Of a DNA stretch of 53,926 bases, positions 17,567 to 27,387 are shown in pieces. The stretch comes from Anaeromassilibacillus sp. An172 (lineage in GTDB: Bacteria > Bacillota > Clostridia > Oscillospirales > Acutalibacteraceae), in assembly GCF_002160515.1 (NCBI RefSeq), contig NZ_NFKS01000021.1, positions 1-53,926 of the forward strand. The letters are read 5' to 3'. A program made the position numbers and the translations under genes. Numbering within the stretch: position 1 is the first letter of the stretch; every line of letters begins with the position of its first letter. Below the pieces are notes generated by a model. The model saw only the letters and a list, made by a program, of their open reading frames with translations, made no database searches and was not told the origin of the DNA.

Positions 17567-18820
17567 TTGTCAAAGCTGCTTATCAGAGGAAAACGAAGGC
17601 TTTCGGGAGAAACTGAGGTTCAGGGGGCAAAAAACAGCGTTTTGCCGCTGCTTGCCGCCTCGATTTTAGCTAAAGGAGAAAGCGTGTTTTTAGGATGTCC
17701 TCATCTTTCCGATGTGGAGGCGTCCACAAAAATTCTTCGCTATCTTGGATGTAAGGTGTCCCATAAGGGCGACACAATCTGCGTCAACGCCGACGGCGTA
17801 AACAGATACGATATCCCTAACGAGCTTATGAGGGAAATGAGAAGCTCCATTGTGTTTTTGGGAGCTATAATTTCCCACGGAGGAAAAGCAAGGCTTTCCT
17901 TTCCTGGAGGCTGTGAGCTGGGACCACGCCCTATAGATTTGCATTTAAAGGCGCTGCGCCAAATGGGAGTTTCCATAGAGGAAAAATACGGCGTTTTGGA
18001 ATGCAGCTGTGAAAACGGCATAAAGGGCGGAAGAATAGCTCTTTCTTTCCCCAGTGTGGGAGCCACCGAAAACATAATGATAGCGGCAGTTTTGGCAAAG
18101 GGAACAACCACTATCACCAACGCCGCAAGAGAACCGGAAATCTGTGACCTGGCGGAATACCTTAACCGCTGCGGCGCAAGGATATACGGCGCCGGTGAAG
18201 GTACAATAGTGATAGACGGCGTTAAATCCCTTACAGGATGCTGTCACACTGTCATACCTGACAGAATAGTGGCGGCGACACTTATGAGCGCAGCGGCAGT
18301 TACCTCGGGAGATGTTTTGCTTCACGGGGTTATGCAGAGTCACTTGGGAGCGGTTATACCGGTTTTTGAAGAGGCGGGATGCAAAGTGACTTTCTCACAA
18401 GGCGATATGAGAATAACCGCTCCGAAAGTTTTAAATTCAGTTAAACATATAAGAACCATGCCCTATCCCGGTTTTCCCACCGACTGTCAGGCGCCGATTA
18501 TGGCGATGACCGCAGTTTCAAAAGGAACTTCCGTTATTGTGGAAAATATTTTTGAAAACAGATTCCGTCACGTGGGAGAGCTTGAGCGAATGGGCGCTAA
18601 CATAAAGGTAGAAGGAAAGGTCGCTGTTGTTGAAGGTGTTTCACAGCTTTTCGGAACAACGGTTGTGGCTCCTGATTTAAGGGGAGCGGCTTCACTTGTT
18701 ACGGCGGGACTTTGTGCCCAGGGAACAACCCAGATGAGCGGCGTAAATTTCCTTGAAAGAGGTTACGAAAGCTTGGAAACCGTATTGAGCGGTTTGGGGG
18801 CAGAGATAAAGAAAATATAA
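17567..18820 (+). CDS. murA: UDP-N-acetylglucosamine 1-carboxyvinyltransferase MurA
   Basis: MurA starts muropeptide synthesis by transferring enolpyruvate from PEP to UDP-GlcNAc in the cytosol. I choose TTG at 17567 because GGAGAGGG (17551-17558) then stands at a normal distance. The GTG at 17558 would overlap it. This gives 417 residues. Catalytic Lys22-Asn23 and the fosfomycin-target Cys116 (GGCELGPRP loop) fall at canonical positions. The full set of repeated inside-out alpha/beta domains is present. Its presence within the cluster next to murG is common in Clostridia. Confidence 0.96.
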   Translation: MSKLLIRGKRRLSGETEVQGAKNSVLPLLAASILAKGESVFLGCPHLSDVEASTKILRYLGCKVSHKGDTICVNADGVNRYDIPNELMREMRSSIVFLGAIISHGGKARLSFPGGCELGPRPIDLHLKALRQMGVSIEEKYGVLECSCENGIKGGRIALSFPSVGATENIMIAAVLAKGTTTITNAAREPEICDLAEYLNRCGARIYGAGEGTIVIDGVKSLTGCCHTVIPDRIVAATLMSAAAVTSGDVLLHGVMQSHLGAVIPVFEEAGCKVTFSQGDMRITAPKVLNSVKHIRTMPYPGFPTDCQAPIMAMTAVSKGTSVIVENIFENRFRHVGELERMGANIKVEGKVAVVEGVSQLFGTTVVAPDLRGAASLVTAGLCAQGTTQMSGVNFLERGYESLETVLSGLGAEIKKI

Positions 18821-18857
18821 ATATCAGAGGAAGTGAAAAGAAAGGCAGGTGCAGAAT

Positions 18858-20297
18858 ATGGCTGAAAAAAGAAAAGTAAATAAAACCGTATCTAAACAAC
18901 AGCCTAAAAGGAAAAAAGCGCCTGTTAAAAGCGGTTCTCAAGTGTCGGGAAGTCCAAAGAAAAAAAGACCGCAGGGTACGGGAAGGGATTATCCCCGCTC
19001 CCGTTACCCCGCAGAAAGAAGCCCATACAGAGAGCCTGCAGGTGATTATAATCCGTCGATGTCCTATGCGGGAAGAGGACAGATGAGTTACGATGATTTT
19101 GTGAGAAACAGAGAGTTTTTTGGCGGAGATGAGAGGGAATACAAAGTCCACCAGCACCGCCGGACAGGAGGAACGGTGAAAAACAAACCACAGCAGGGAA
19201 GAAACAAACCAACAGGTGAAAAGAGTGTTCAAAAATCGGCACCGTCTCAGGCGAAAAAGTCATCTTCTTCGGCAAAGAAAAAAACTGTCAGCAGAGAAAC
19301 AAAACCTGAGGAAAGAAACAGAAATCAAAAGCGTTCCAAGGAAATAATGAACGAAAGAGCAAGGCGCAGAAAGATAAAACGCCACGCCGGACGAGCTCCG
19401 AAAACCATGACGCCGAGAAAGAGAAAAATCAAGAGATTTTTAACCGCTTTTTCTATCTTCTTCGTTATTGCGGTTATAAGCGTAATGCTTTCCCTTACGG
19501 TGTTCTTTAAGACAGAAAGAATAATTGTAACCGGTGAAACAAGATACGCCCAGGATGAAATAGTAGAGCTCAGCGGAATTGAAACAGGAGAAAATATTTT
19601 TCTGTGTGACAAGGCGGCGGCTTCAAAGAAAATTGTTGACGCTCTGCCATTTGTAGCTCAGGCCAACGTGGGATTTGTAATTCCAAACGCCATAACAATC
19701 GAGATAGTAGAGGAAGTCCCCTCCTATGTAATAGGATATTCGGACGGTTATTACATCCTTGGCGAAAATGGCAGAATACTGGAAAAAACAGCAGATAATT
19801 ACTATAATTTGCCGGTAGTTCATGGAACAGAAATGACCACAAATGTCATAGGCGAGTATGCGGACTTTACAGACGAGGATATCACAAATATTCTAAACCG
19901 GCTTGTAAATGTTCTGGAGGCTTACGAGTTTGATAAGGTTACTGTAATTGATATTTCAGACACAGCCAATATTAAGTTTGTATACGATAACAGAATTACT
20001 GTGATAATAGGATATCCTGAGGATATTTCCTACAAGGTGAAAACCGCACAGACAATCATAAATGAAAAGCTTGACCCAAACAATACTGGTCTTATAAAGG
20101 GAACCCTTGATGTTTCCATGTGCAAAGAAACCAGTAAGTCTTACTTCAATGAAAACGAAGTATATGTGCCGCCTCAGACACAGCAGGCGACAACCACTCC
20201 GACAGAGGAAACCACAGCGGAGGAAACGCAGGAAGCTACAGAAGCGGCTGAGGAGACTTCCGAAGAAACCACAGAAAGCGCAGCAGATGCCGCATAA
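18858..20297 (+). CDS. ftsQ: FtsQ/DivIB-like division protein with long charged tails
   Basis: This bitopic division protein bridges FtsL/FtsB and the septal synthase. With ATG at 18858 it has 479 residues, far more than typical FtsQ/DivIB of about 250-300. The first 193 residues are a very basic, low-complexity cytosolic region rich in Lys, Arg, Ser and Pro. A membrane segment covers about 194-217. The POTRA domain follows (IIVTGETRYAQDEIVELSGI, about 223-292), then the FtsQ beta domain. The last 45 residues are Thr/Glu/Ala-rich and extracytoplasmic. A GTG at 18849 is a less likely start. It lies 37 bp behind murA. Confidence 0.88.
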   Translation: MAEKRKVNKTVSKQQPKRKKAPVKSGSQVSGSPKKKRPQGTGRDYPRSRYPAERSPYREPAGDYNPSMSYAGRGQMSYDDFVRNREFFGGDEREYKVHQHRRTGGTVKNKPQQGRNKPTGEKSVQKSAPSQAKKSSSSAKKKTVSRETKPEERNRNQKRSKEIMNERARRRKIKRHAGRAPKTMTPRKRKIKRFLTAFSIFFVIAVISVMLSLTVFFKTERIIVTGETRYAQDEIVELSGIETGENIFLCDKAAASKKIVDALPFVAQANVGFVIPNAITIEIVEEVPSYVIGYSDGYYILGENGRILEKTADNYYNLPVVHGTEMTTNVIGEYADFTDEDITNILNRLVNVLEAYEFDKVTVIDISDTANIKFVYDNRITVIIGYPEDISYKVKTAQTIINEKLDPNNTGLIKGTLDVSMCKETSKSYFNENEVYVPPQTQQATTTPTEETTAEETQEATEAAEETSEETTESAADAA

Positions 20298-20588
20298 GGG
20301 AACAATAAATCTGTGTTTTATGAAATTTATTAAGGTTAAATTTTATAAAAATACGATAATTTTCACAAACAGCAACATATTCTATAGATAACTTAAAGAG
20401 AAATGTCTGTTTTTGTTGGAAACTATGGTTTTGAAGAATATTTAAAAAAAAATTTAAAAAAGCGTTGAAATTTAGAGCGATATATGTTAATTTATTATGT
20501 ATGGATTGTGTCATTATTATTTGGATAAATATGTCATTTACATATCGCTTTATGAAAAAAGGTAAGTGTAAACAAGGAGGACTTTAAA

Positions 20589-21701
20589 ATGGCTTTCGCA
20601 GTTGAACAAGAAATGATGGAGTATTTGCCTGTAATTAAAGTTATAGGCGTTGGCGGCGGCGGCGGTAACGCTATCAACCGCATGGTAAAGATGGAAGTTC
20701 AGAATGTTGAGTTTATTGCAATAAATACAGACGAGCATGTTCTTCGTTTTTCCAAAGCCAACCAGAAAATCCAGATTGGTGAGAAGCTCACCAGAGGTAA
20801 GGGTGCAGGCTCTAAGCCTGAAATTGGTAAAAAAGCAGCAGAAGAGAGCAGAGAAGATATTGCAGCTCTTCTGAAAGATACAGATATGGTATTTGTTACT
20901 GCCGGTATGGGCGGCGGTACAGGTACAGGCGCTGCTCCTGTAATCGCTCAGATTGCTAAGGATATGGGCATCCTTACAGTTGCAGTTGTTACAAAGCCTT
21001 TCGGCTTCGAGGGTAAAAAGCGTATGGCTCAGGCTGAGCAGGGTATTGCAGAGCTTGCAGCTGCTGTTGACTCACTCATCATCGTTCCTAACGACAGACT
21101 CAGACTGGTTTCTGACCAGAGCATCACTCTCCAGAATGCTTTCTCTATCGCTGACGATGTTCTCAGACAGGGTGTTCAGAGTATCTCTGACCTTATCCTT
21201 ATTCCTGGTCTTGTTAACCTTGACTTTGCAGACGTTACTTCAATCATGAAGGACGCAGGCAAGGCTCACATGGGTATCGGCAGAGCTACAGGCAAGGACA
21301 AGGCAAAGGTTGCAGCAGAAATGGCTGTTTCCAGCCCATTGCTTGAAAGCACAATCGACGGCGCTTCAGGTCTTCTTGTTAACATCACAGCAGGACCTAC
21401 AGCAACTCTCGACGAAATCTATGAGGCTTCACAGAGCATCACAGAAAAGGCTAACGAGGATGCAAGCATCATTTGGGGTGCTGTTATCAACGACAACATG
21501 GACGATGAAATCAGCGTAACAGTTATCGCTACAGGCTTCGACAGCAACAACCTCGGCGCACAGTCTGCAAAGACTGAGGAGCCGGAAACACAGGCTGCTA
21601 CTGCTGAAGAGAAAAAGCCGGAGAAGAAGGCTGAGAGAACTTCAAGAGTTATCGACGAAGACGACGACTTCTACAACATCATGTCCATCTTCAACAAATA
21701 A
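20589..21701 (+). CDS. ftsZ: Cell division protein FtsZ
   Basis: FtsZ is the tubulin-like GTPase that forms the Z ring. The 370 residues include the glycine-rich N-terminal nucleotide loop GVGGGGGNA (20-28), the tubulin signature [10 protein letters not shown] near residue 107 and the NLDFADV T7 region. The variable linker is short, ending in [11 protein letters not shown], a plausible partner-binding tail. A strong AAGGAGGA site precedes the ATG. A 290-bp AT-rich gap before it holds no gene and probably its own promoter. ftsA, which often precedes ftsZ, is absent. Codon use is biased as in the translation genes downstream. Confidence 0.98.
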   Translation: MAFAVEQEMMEYLPVIKVIGVGGGGGNAINRMVKMEVQNVEFIAINTDEHVLRFSKANQKIQIGEKLTRGKGAGSKPEIGKKAAEESREDIAALLKDTDMVFVTAGMGGGTGTGAAPVIAQIAKDMGILTVAVVTKPFGFEGKKRMAQAEQGIAELAAAVDSLIIVPNDRLRLVSDQSITLQNAFSIADDVLRQGVQSISDLILIPGLVNLDFADVTSIMKDAGKAHMGIGRATGKDKAKVAAEMAVSSPLLESTIDGASGLLVNITAGPTATLDEIYEASQSITEKANEDASIIWGAVINDNMDDEISVTVIATGFDSNNLGAQSAKTEEPETQAATAEEKKPEKKAERTSRVIDEDDDFYNIMSIFNK

Positions 21702-21710
21702 TTTCTTTTA

Positions 21711-21770
21711 TTTCCGCCGTGCCAAGGTTTACGCTGGATGTTAACGACAGCACACGGCGGGCGAGACTTT
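21711..21770 (+). repeat. Interspersed structured repeat, copy 2 (5' part, tandem)
   Basis: The copy begins 10 bp after the ftsZ stop codon. P1 is CCGCCGTG (21714-21721) with CACGGCGG (21753-21760). Compared with copy 1, both arms differ at one position in a compensating way (T-A to G-C). The loop keeps AAGGTTT. The 3' part (GCGAGACTTTTG) is cut short where the next copy begins. Confidence 0.8.
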
Positions 21771-21772
21771 TG

Positions 21773-21858
21773 TTTCCGACCTGCAAAGGTTAGATAATGT
21801 ATCTGACATCTGCACAGGCCGGGCGAGACCTTCCTTTTAATCTTTGGGAGGCTGCTCA
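21773..21858 (+). repeat. Interspersed structured repeat, copy 3
   Basis: P1 is CCGACCTG (21776-21783) / CAGGCCGG (21815-21822), with one mismatch. AAGGTT (21786-21791) can pair with GACCTT (21827-21832) using one G-U. The 3' block TTTAATCTTTGGGAGGCTGCTC resembles the conserved TTTAGTCTTTAGAATGGCT. It is in direct tandem with copy 2. Confidence 0.78.
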
Positions 21859-21890
21859 CATAGAGGTTTATTTTAAAATATGTAACAATT

Positions 21891-21929
21891 ACCGTGGTTC
21901 CTTGAATTTTGAGCCACGGTTTGTTTTTT
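21891..21929 (+). terminator. Terminator ending the dcw cluster
   Basis: ACCGTGGTTC (21891-21900) pairs with GAGCCACGGT (21911-21920) with one G-T pair, followed by TTGTTTTTTA. This is the likely end of ftsZ transcription beyond the repeats. Confidence 0.85.
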
Positions 21930-22206
21930 ATCGTTTTGTATTTTATCTCGTAGGGGCGGATTAACATTCTATCGGTTAAAGTAAGCTCTATGATAAAAAT
22001 AAGGCGGTTTAATCCAATGAAATTTACTGTTTGATGAACCCATTCCATATTTAAAATTTACCGTTGTGTTGCTGGGTAAATATTTAGTTTTACCCTAAGA
22101 GATAGCTTTTTGAAATAGTGATTTGTTACATCTAAAAGGCTGTATTTTAAATAACAATTTTTAATAAAATAATGGGCTTATCTTGTCATGTAAAATAAAA
22201 AAATAC
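21930..22206. other. Gene-free AT-rich stretch before the str operon
   Basis: No credible gene or RNA is visible here. The longest frames lack ribosome binding sites and family features. It separates the ftsZ terminator from the rpsL promoter. Confidence 0.5.
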
Positions 22207-22236
22207 TTGACAGAATGTATGGTTATATGGTATCAT
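22207..22236 (+). promoter_or_regulatory. Promoter of the str operon
   Basis: A consensus TTGACA (22207-22212), an 18-bp spacer and TATCAT (22231-22236) are present. The leader to rpsL is about 185 bases. It contains an ATTTACG/CGTAAAT inverted repeat (about 22258-22284) and a CCGCCAAAAT/ATTTTGGTGG hairpin (about 22358-22379) that could regulate expression. Confidence 0.75.
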
Positions 22237-22426
22237 TTGAAATTGACGGGGTGTGTTTATTTACGTAAAAAGTTGTTCGTAAATATGCTTAAAAAGATGT
22301 AAACATTCCGTTTTATTGTGTGAAAAACAGGAAACACATGAATAATTTGCTGTTGACCCGCCAAAATTATTTTGGTGGTTAACATAAATCAATTTCTTAT
22401 TCATTAGTGAGGAAAGGAGGAAAATC

Positions 22427-22849
22427 ATGCCAACCTTTAACCAATTGGTTCGCAAGGGAAGAGAAGTTTCCGAGAAGAAAGCAAAGGCTCCTGCACTTTT
22501 GAAGGGCTGGAACTCAAAGAAGCGCTGCGCTATCAACCAGAGCTCACCACAAAAGAGAGGCGTATGCACAGCTGTTAAAACTGCTACACCTAAGAAGCCA
22601 AACTCAGCTTTGAGAAAAATTGCCAGAGTTAAGCTTTCAAACGGTATTGAAGTCAGTTCCTATATCCCAGGTGTGGGACACAACCTTCAGGAGCACAGCG
22701 TTGTTCTTATTCGTGGAGGACGTGTAAAGGATCTCCCTGGTGTGCGTTACCATATCATCAGAGGCACACTTGATGCACAGGGCGTTGCAAAGCGTATGCA
22801 GGCTCGCTCTAAGTACGGCGCAAAGCGTCCAAAGGCAGGTAAGAAATAA
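22427..22849 (+). CDS. rpsL: 30S ribosomal protein S12
   Basis: S12 sits at the decoding centre of the 30S subunit and influences accuracy. The 140-residue product has the universal core: [11 protein letters not shown], with the streptomycin-site lysine, and [13 protein letters not shown]. The strong AAAGGAGGA site fixes the ATG. It is the first gene of the str operon (rpsL-rpsG-fusA) with its own promoter 190 bp upstream. Confidence 0.98.
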   Translation: MPTFNQLVRKGREVSEKKAKAPALLKGWNSKKRCAINQSSPQKRGVCTAVKTATPKKPNSALRKIARVKLSNGIEVSSYIPGVGHNLQEHSVVLIRGGRVKDLPGVRYHIIRGTLDAQGVAKRMQARSKYGAKRPKAGKK

Positions 22850-22891
22850 GGAATTGACAAAACTACCCATTAAGTTATTTACGTAACTGTG

Positions 22892-22934
22892 ATGCAATAC
22901 ACAGGTGCTTTATATATAAGCCTCTGTGTGGCAT
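22892..22934 (+). promoter_or_regulatory. Hairpin between rpsL and rpsG (candidate S7 control site)
   Basis: An interrupted stem can be drawn: ATGC/GCAT, ACACAG/CTGTGT and GCTT/AAGC around a TATATAT loop, with a small symmetric internal loop (gt/ct). In E. coli, S7 represses its own operon by binding the rpsL-rpsG spacer. The location matches, but the structure is not obviously the same, so the role is inferred. Confidence 0.5.
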
Positions 22935-22996
22935 ACGGGAGTTTGTCGCTTTCGAGTACCTATGATATCTCAAATATTGTGAAGGAGGGAAGTAAA

Positions 22997-23467
22997 GTGC
23001 CAAGAAGAGGCCAAATCGCAAAACGTGATGTTTTGCCAGATCCGCTTTATAATTCAAAGCTCGTAACACGTCTTATCAACAACATTATGTACGATGGTAA
23101 GAAGGGTGTTTCTCAGAAAATCGTTTATGGTGCATTCGACATCATAGCAGAAAAGACAGGCAAGGATCCATTGGAGGTATTCGAGCAGGCAATGGAGAAT
23201 GTAATGCCTGTATTGGAAGTTAAGGCTCGTCGTGTAGGCGGTGCAACATACCAGGTTCCGATGGAAGTACGTCCTGAGAGAAGACAGACACTGGGTCTTC
23301 GCTGGCTCTCCAAGTATTCAAGACTTCGTGGAGAGAGAACAATGAAGGAGAAACTTGCAGGCGAAATCCTCGATGCTGTTAACGGTGCAGGCGGCGCAGC
23401 TAAGAAGCGTGACGATACACACAAGATGGCAGAAGCAAACAGAGCATTTGCACATTACAGATGGTAA
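22997..23467 (+). CDS. rpsG: 30S ribosomal protein S7
   Basis: S7 nucleates assembly of the 3' domain of 16S rRNA. I choose GTG at 22997, preceded by AAGGAGGGA, because it yields the usual 156 residues and the canonical [17 protein letters not shown]-terminus. A longer frame from 22889 would read through the intercistronic hairpin. [11 protein letters not shown] and the [16 protein letters not shown]-terminus are diagnostic. fusA follows after 38 bp. Confidence 0.98.
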   Translation: MPRRGQIAKRDVLPDPLYNSKLVTRLINNIMYDGKKGVSQKIVYGAFDIIAEKTGKDPLEVFEQAMENVMPVLEVKARRVGGATYQVPMEVRPERRQTLGLRWLSKYSRLRGERTMKEKLAGEILDAVNGAGGAAKKRDDTHKMAEANRAFAHYRW

Positions 23468-23505
23468 TTATATACCGGCAGCATAATTTTTAACAGGAGG
23501 ATTTC

Positions 23506-25584
23506 ATGGCTAGACAGGTTTCACTTGAAATGACAAGAAATATCGGTATCATGGCTCACATCGATGCCGGTAAAACAACAACCACAGAGCGTATCCTGTT
23601 CTACACAGGTATCAACCACAAAATGGGCGAAACCCACGACGGTGGCGCAACCATGGACTGGATGGTACAGGAGCAGGAAAGAGGTATTACAATTACCTCC
23701 GCTGCAACAACCTGTTTCTGGAAAAAACACAGAATTAACATCATCGACACTCCAGGACACGTTGACTTCACAGTTGAAGTTGAGCGTTCATTGAGAGTTT
23801 TGGACGGTTCTGTTACAGTTCTCTGTGCTAAGGGCGGCGTTGAGCCACAGTCAGAAACAGTTTGGCGTCAGGCTGACAACTACGGCGTTCCAAGAATGGT
23901 ATACGTTAACAAGATGGATATCATGGGCGCTAACTTCTACAGAGTTGTTCAGATGATGAAAGACAGACTTAAATGTAATGCTGTTCCGATTCAGCTCCCA
24001 ATCGGTGCTGAGGACACATTCAAGGGAATTATCGACCTCGTAGAGATGAAGGCTGAGGTTTACTATGATGACCTCGGTAAGGATATGAGAGACGAGCCAA
24101 TTCCTGAGGATATGATGGAACTTGCTCAGAAATATCATGATGAGCTTATCGAAGCTGTTGCAGAACAGGACGAGGAGCTCATGGAGAAATACTTCAACGG
24201 TGAGGAACTCACCATTGATGAAATCAAGAGCACAATCCGTAAAGCAACTATCAACAACACCATGGTTCCTGTAACCTGCGGTACTTCTTACCGTAACAAG
24301 GGTGTTCAGAAGCTTTTGGACGCTATCGTTGATTACATGCCTGCTCCAACAGACATTCCTGCTATCAAGGGTATCAACCCTGAGACAGAGGAGGAAACAT
24401 GCAGACATGCTTCCGACGAAGAGCCATTCTCAGCTCTTGCATTTAAGATTGCTACTGACCCATACGTTGGTAAGCTCTGCTTCTTCAGAGTTTACTCAGG
24501 TATGATTAAGGCCGGTACAACAGTTTATAACTCATCTAAGGATAACAACGAGAGAATCGGACGTATCCTTCAGATGCACGCTAACGACAGAAAGGATATC
24601 GACACTTGCTATGCAGGTGATATCGCTGCTGCTGTTGGTCTTAAAAATACAACAACCGGTGACACACTCTGTGACGAGAAGAACCCGGTAATTTTGGAAT
24701 CAATGGAATTCCCGGATCCAGTTATCCGTGTTGCTATTGAGCCAAAGACAAAAGCCGGTCAGGAGAAGATGGGTATTGCTCTTGCAAAGCTTGCAGAAGA
24801 AGACCCAACCTTCAAGGCTTACACAGACGAAGAGACCGGACAAACAATCATCGCCGGTATGGGTGAGCTTCACCTCGAAATCATCGTAGACAGACTTCTC
24901 CGTGAATTTAAGGTTGAAGCTAATATCGGTAAGCCACAGGTTGCATACAAGGAAACAATCCGCAAGAATGCAGATGTTGACCAGAAGTATGCAAGACAGT
25001 CAGGCGGTAAGGGACAGTACGGTCACGTTAAGATCAGAGTTTCTCCAAACCCAGAAAAGGGCTACGAGTTCGTAAACTCTGTTGTCGGCGGTGCTATCCC
25101 GAAGGAATACATCCCTGCTGTTGACGCAGGTATCCAGGGCGCAATGCAGTCCGGTGTACTTGCAGGCTACAATGTAGTTGACGTTAAGGTAGAGCTCTAT
25201 GACGGTTCTTACCACGAGGTTGACTCATCTGAAATGGCATTTAAGATTGCCGGTTCTATGGCTTTCAAGGAGGCTATGAAGAAGGCAGATCCTGTTCTTT
25301 TGGAGCCTATCATGAAGGTTACTGTTATCGTACCTGAGGAGTATATGGGCGACGTTATCGGCGATCTCAACTCCCGTCGTGGTATGATTCAGGGCATGGA
25401 AGCTGAAAACGGCGCACAGAGAATCAATTCTATGGTTCCGCTTTCAGAGATGTTTGGTTATGCAACAGACATGCGTTCCAAGACCCAGGGTCGTGGACAG
25501 TATGTTATGGAGCCAAGCCACTATGCAGAAGTTCCAAAGAACATTGCAGAAAAGGTTATGAGCGACCGTACAAAGAAGGACTAA
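23506..25584 (+). CDS. fusA: Translation elongation factor G
   Basis: EF-G is the GTPase that drives ribosomal translocation. All five domains are present in 692 residues. The P loop AHIDAGKTT is near residues 16-24, switch [10 protein letters not shown] follows, and domain IV contains the conserved GGKGQYGHV region. An ACAGGAGG site precedes the ATG. It is the last gene of the str operon here, because tuf has a separate promoter. Confidence 0.99.
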   Translation: MARQVSLEMTRNIGIMAHIDAGKTTTTERILFYTGINHKMGETHDGGATMDWMVQEQERGITITSAATTCFWKKHRINIIDTPGHVDFTVEVERSLRVLDGSVTVLCAKGGVEPQSETVWRQADNYGVPRMVYVNKMDIMGANFYRVVQMMKDRLKCNAVPIQLPIGAEDTFKGIIDLVEMKAEVYYDDLGKDMRDEPIPEDMMELAQKYHDELIEAVAEQDEELMEKYFNGEELTIDEIKSTIRKATINNTMVPVTCGTSYRNKGVQKLLDAIVDYMPAPTDIPAIKGINPETEEETCRHASDEEPFSALAFKIATDPYVGKLCFFRVYSGMIKAGTTVYNSSKDNNERIGRILQMHANDRKDIDTCYAGDIAAAVGLKNTTTGDTLCDEKNPVILESMEFPDPVIRVAIEPKTKAGQEKMGIALAKLAEEDPTFKAYTDEETGQTIIAGMGELHLEIIVDRLLREFKVEANIGKPQVAYKETIRKNADVDQKYARQSGGKGQYGHVKIRVSPNPEKGYEFVNSVVGGAIPKEYIPAVDAGIQGAMQSGVLAGYNVVDVKVELYDGSYHEVDSSEMAFKIAGSMAFKEAMKKADPVLLEPIMKVTVIVPEEYMGDVIGDLNSRRGMIQGMEAENGAQRINSMVPLSEMFGYATDMRSKTQGRGQYVMEPSHYAEVPKNIAEKVMSDRTKKD

Positions 25585-25612
25585 TCCTTTTTTGAAACTA
25601 TAAAACACAAAT

Positions 25613-25660
25613 TTTTCAGGAACTTACAACGGTATTTTCGTTGTAAGTTCTGAAAATATT
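25613..25660 (+). terminator. Hairpin behind fusA
   Basis: AACTTACAAC (25621-25630) pairs with GTTGTAAGTT (25640-25649), and TTTTCAG/CTGAAAA flanks extend the stem. No long T run follows, but the A-rich tail and position between fusA and the tuf promoter suggest a terminator or processing site. Confidence 0.6.
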
Positions 25661-25671
25661 CTAAAAAGCTA

Positions 25672-25700
25672 TTGCAATTTCTAATTAAAATTGGTACAAT
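25672..25700 (+). promoter_or_regulatory. Promoter of tuf
   Basis: TTGCAA (25672-25677), 17 bp and TACAAT (25695-25700) lie about 50 bp ahead of the EF-Tu start. EF-Tu can therefore be made independently of the str operon. Confidence 0.75.
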
Positions 25701-25751
25701 AGCTACAATAAAGTAAATTTATCATTTACTAATAAAAGGAGGAAATTTCCA

Positions 25752-26954
25752 ATGGCAAGAGAAAAGTTTGAAAGAAACAAACCCCATGTAAACATTGGTA
25801 CAATTGGTCACGTTGACCACGGTAAGACAACTCTTACAGCTGCTATCACAAAGGTTCTCAACCTCAACGGTGAGGCAGATTTCGTTGATTATGCAAACAT
25901 CGATAAGGCTCCGGAAGAGAGAGAGCGTGGTATCACAATTAACACAGCTCACGTTGAGTATCAGACAGAGAAGCGTCACTATGCTCACGTTGACTGCCCA
26001 GGACATGCTGACTATGTTAAGAACATGATCACTGGTGCTGCTCAGATGGACGGCGCTATCCTCGTTGTTTCTGCTGCTGATGGTCCTATGCCACAGACAA
26101 GAGAGCACATCCTTCTTTCCCGTCAGGTTGGCGTTCCTTACATCGTTGTATTCATGAACAAAACTGACCAAGTTGACGACCCAGAGCTCCTCGAGCTCGT
26201 AGAGATGGAGATCCGTGACCTCCTCAACGAGTATGAGTTCCCAGGCGACGACACACCAATCATCAAGGGTTCTGCTTACCTCGCACTCACAAGCGATTCT
26301 AAGGATCCTAACGCTCCTGAGTATCAGTGCATCCACGAGCTTATGGACGCTGTTGACAGCTTCATCCCAACTCCAGAAAGAAAGTCTGACCTTCCTTTCC
26401 TTATGCCTGTTGAAGACGTATTCACAATCACAGGCCGTGGTACAGTTGCTACTGGTAGAGTTGAGAGAGGTACAGTTAAGGTTTCTGAGGAAGTTGAAAT
26501 CGTTGGTCTCACAGAGGATAAGAGAAAAGTTGTTGTTACAGGTCTTGAAATGTTCAGAAAGTCACTCGACTATGCTGAGGCTGGTGACAACGTAGGTGTT
26601 CTTCTCCGTGGTGTTCAGAGATCTGAAATCGAAAGAGGACAGGTTCTTGCAAAGCCAGGTTCAATTCACCCACACACAAAGTTCCGTGGCCAGGTTTACG
26701 TTCTTACTAAGGACGAAGGTGGCCGTCATACACCATTCTTCAACAACTATCGTCCACAGTTCTACTTCAGAACAACAGACGTTACAGGTACAATCTCTCT
26801 TCCAGAGGGCACAGAGATGTGCATGCCTGGCGATAACGTTGAGATGGATGTTGAGCTTATCACACCAATCGCTATCGAAGTAGGTCTTCGTTTCGCTATC
26901 CGTGAGGGTGGTAGAACAGTTGGTTCAGGCGCAGTTATCGCTATCAACGACTAA
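25752..26954 (+). CDS. tuf: Translation elongation factor Tu
   Basis: EF-Tu delivers aminoacyl-tRNA to the ribosome as a GTP complex. The 400-residue protein has the P loop GHVDHGKTT (19-27), switch [10 protein letters not shown], the base-recognition sequence NKTD (a variant of NKCD) and three standard domains. An AAGGAGGA site precedes the ATG. Very strong codon bias (CTC, ATC, GTT) marks high expression. A terminator follows directly. Confidence 0.99.
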   Translation: MAREKFERNKPHVNIGTIGHVDHGKTTLTAAITKVLNLNGEADFVDYANIDKAPEERERGITINTAHVEYQTEKRHYAHVDCPGHADYVKNMITGAAQMDGAILVVSAADGPMPQTREHILLSRQVGVPYIVVFMNKTDQVDDPELLELVEMEIRDLLNEYEFPGDDTPIIKGSAYLALTSDSKDPNAPEYQCIHELMDAVDSFIPTPERKSDLPFLMPVEDVFTITGRGTVATGRVERGTVKVSEEVEIVGLTEDKRKVVVTGLEMFRKSLDYAEAGDNVGVLLRGVQRSEIERGQVLAKPGSIHPHTKFRGQVYVLTKDEGGRHTPFFNNYRPQFYFRTTDVTGTISLPEGTEMCMPGDNVEMDVELITPIAIEVGLRFAIREGGRTVGSGAVIAIND

Positions 26955-26987
26955 TTAAAAGCCTAAGCTAATGCTTTAAATAAAAAA

Positions 26988-27015
26988 AGGAGCGGTCTAT
27001 GATCGCTCCTTTTTG
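26988..27015 (+). terminator. Terminator behind tuf
   Basis: AGGAGCG (26988-26994) pairs with CGCTCCT (27004-27010), then TTTT. Confidence 0.88.
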
Positions 27016-27037
27016 ATATATAAAGATGAGGTGTAAA

Positions 27038-27307
27038 ATGGCTGACAATTCAAAAGATATTATCACCTTGATAGATCCGTCAGGAAATCCCGTAGAATAT
27101 AAATGGCTCGGCATGATAAAGCTGAGAGGTCAGAAGTATGTTTATCTTATGGAAAATCATGAAAATTGTCATGAGCTGACGATTTTAAAATATGAATACG
27201 ATGAAGACCATGAAGCAGAAGCTTACCTGCCATTGACAAAAAAGGAATTGATAGACGAGTTAATGGAAATATTCAAAGAAGAATATAAGGACGAGTTTAT
27301 TTTTTGA
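27038..27307 (+). CDS. DUF1292-family small acidic protein (first copy)
   Basis: This 89-residue soluble acidic protein matches the DUF1292 (YrzB-like) pattern: IITLIDPSGNPVEYKWLGMI, then a V-Y-LMEN core and an acidic C-terminal helix. The function of the family is not known. The start at 27038 follows GATGAGGTG; an in-frame ATG at 27026 overlaps that site. A second, related DUF1292 gene lies 80 bp downstream, separated by a weak CGGAA/TTCCG hairpin with TTTTT (about 27324-27352). In other Firmicutes, DUF1292 genes are often near yrrK/yrzL; that context is absent here. Confidence 0.8.
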   Translation: MADNSKDIITLIDPSGNPVEYKWLGMIKLRGQKYVYLMENHENCHELTILKYEYDEDHEAEAYLPLTKKELIDELMEIFKEEYKDEFIF

Positions 27308-27387
27308 TGTAATAATTGAAAAAACGGAAAAGTTATCAACGTTCCGGCTTTTTAATGTGGAAAACTTTTTAAAACGGAGATGAAAAT

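Noticed and set aside
23851-24408. Long antisense open frame of 185 codons in fusA
   Set aside because: No ribosome binding site or family features. Such frames arise from the strong codon bias of fusA and tuf; another lies at 25722-26336.
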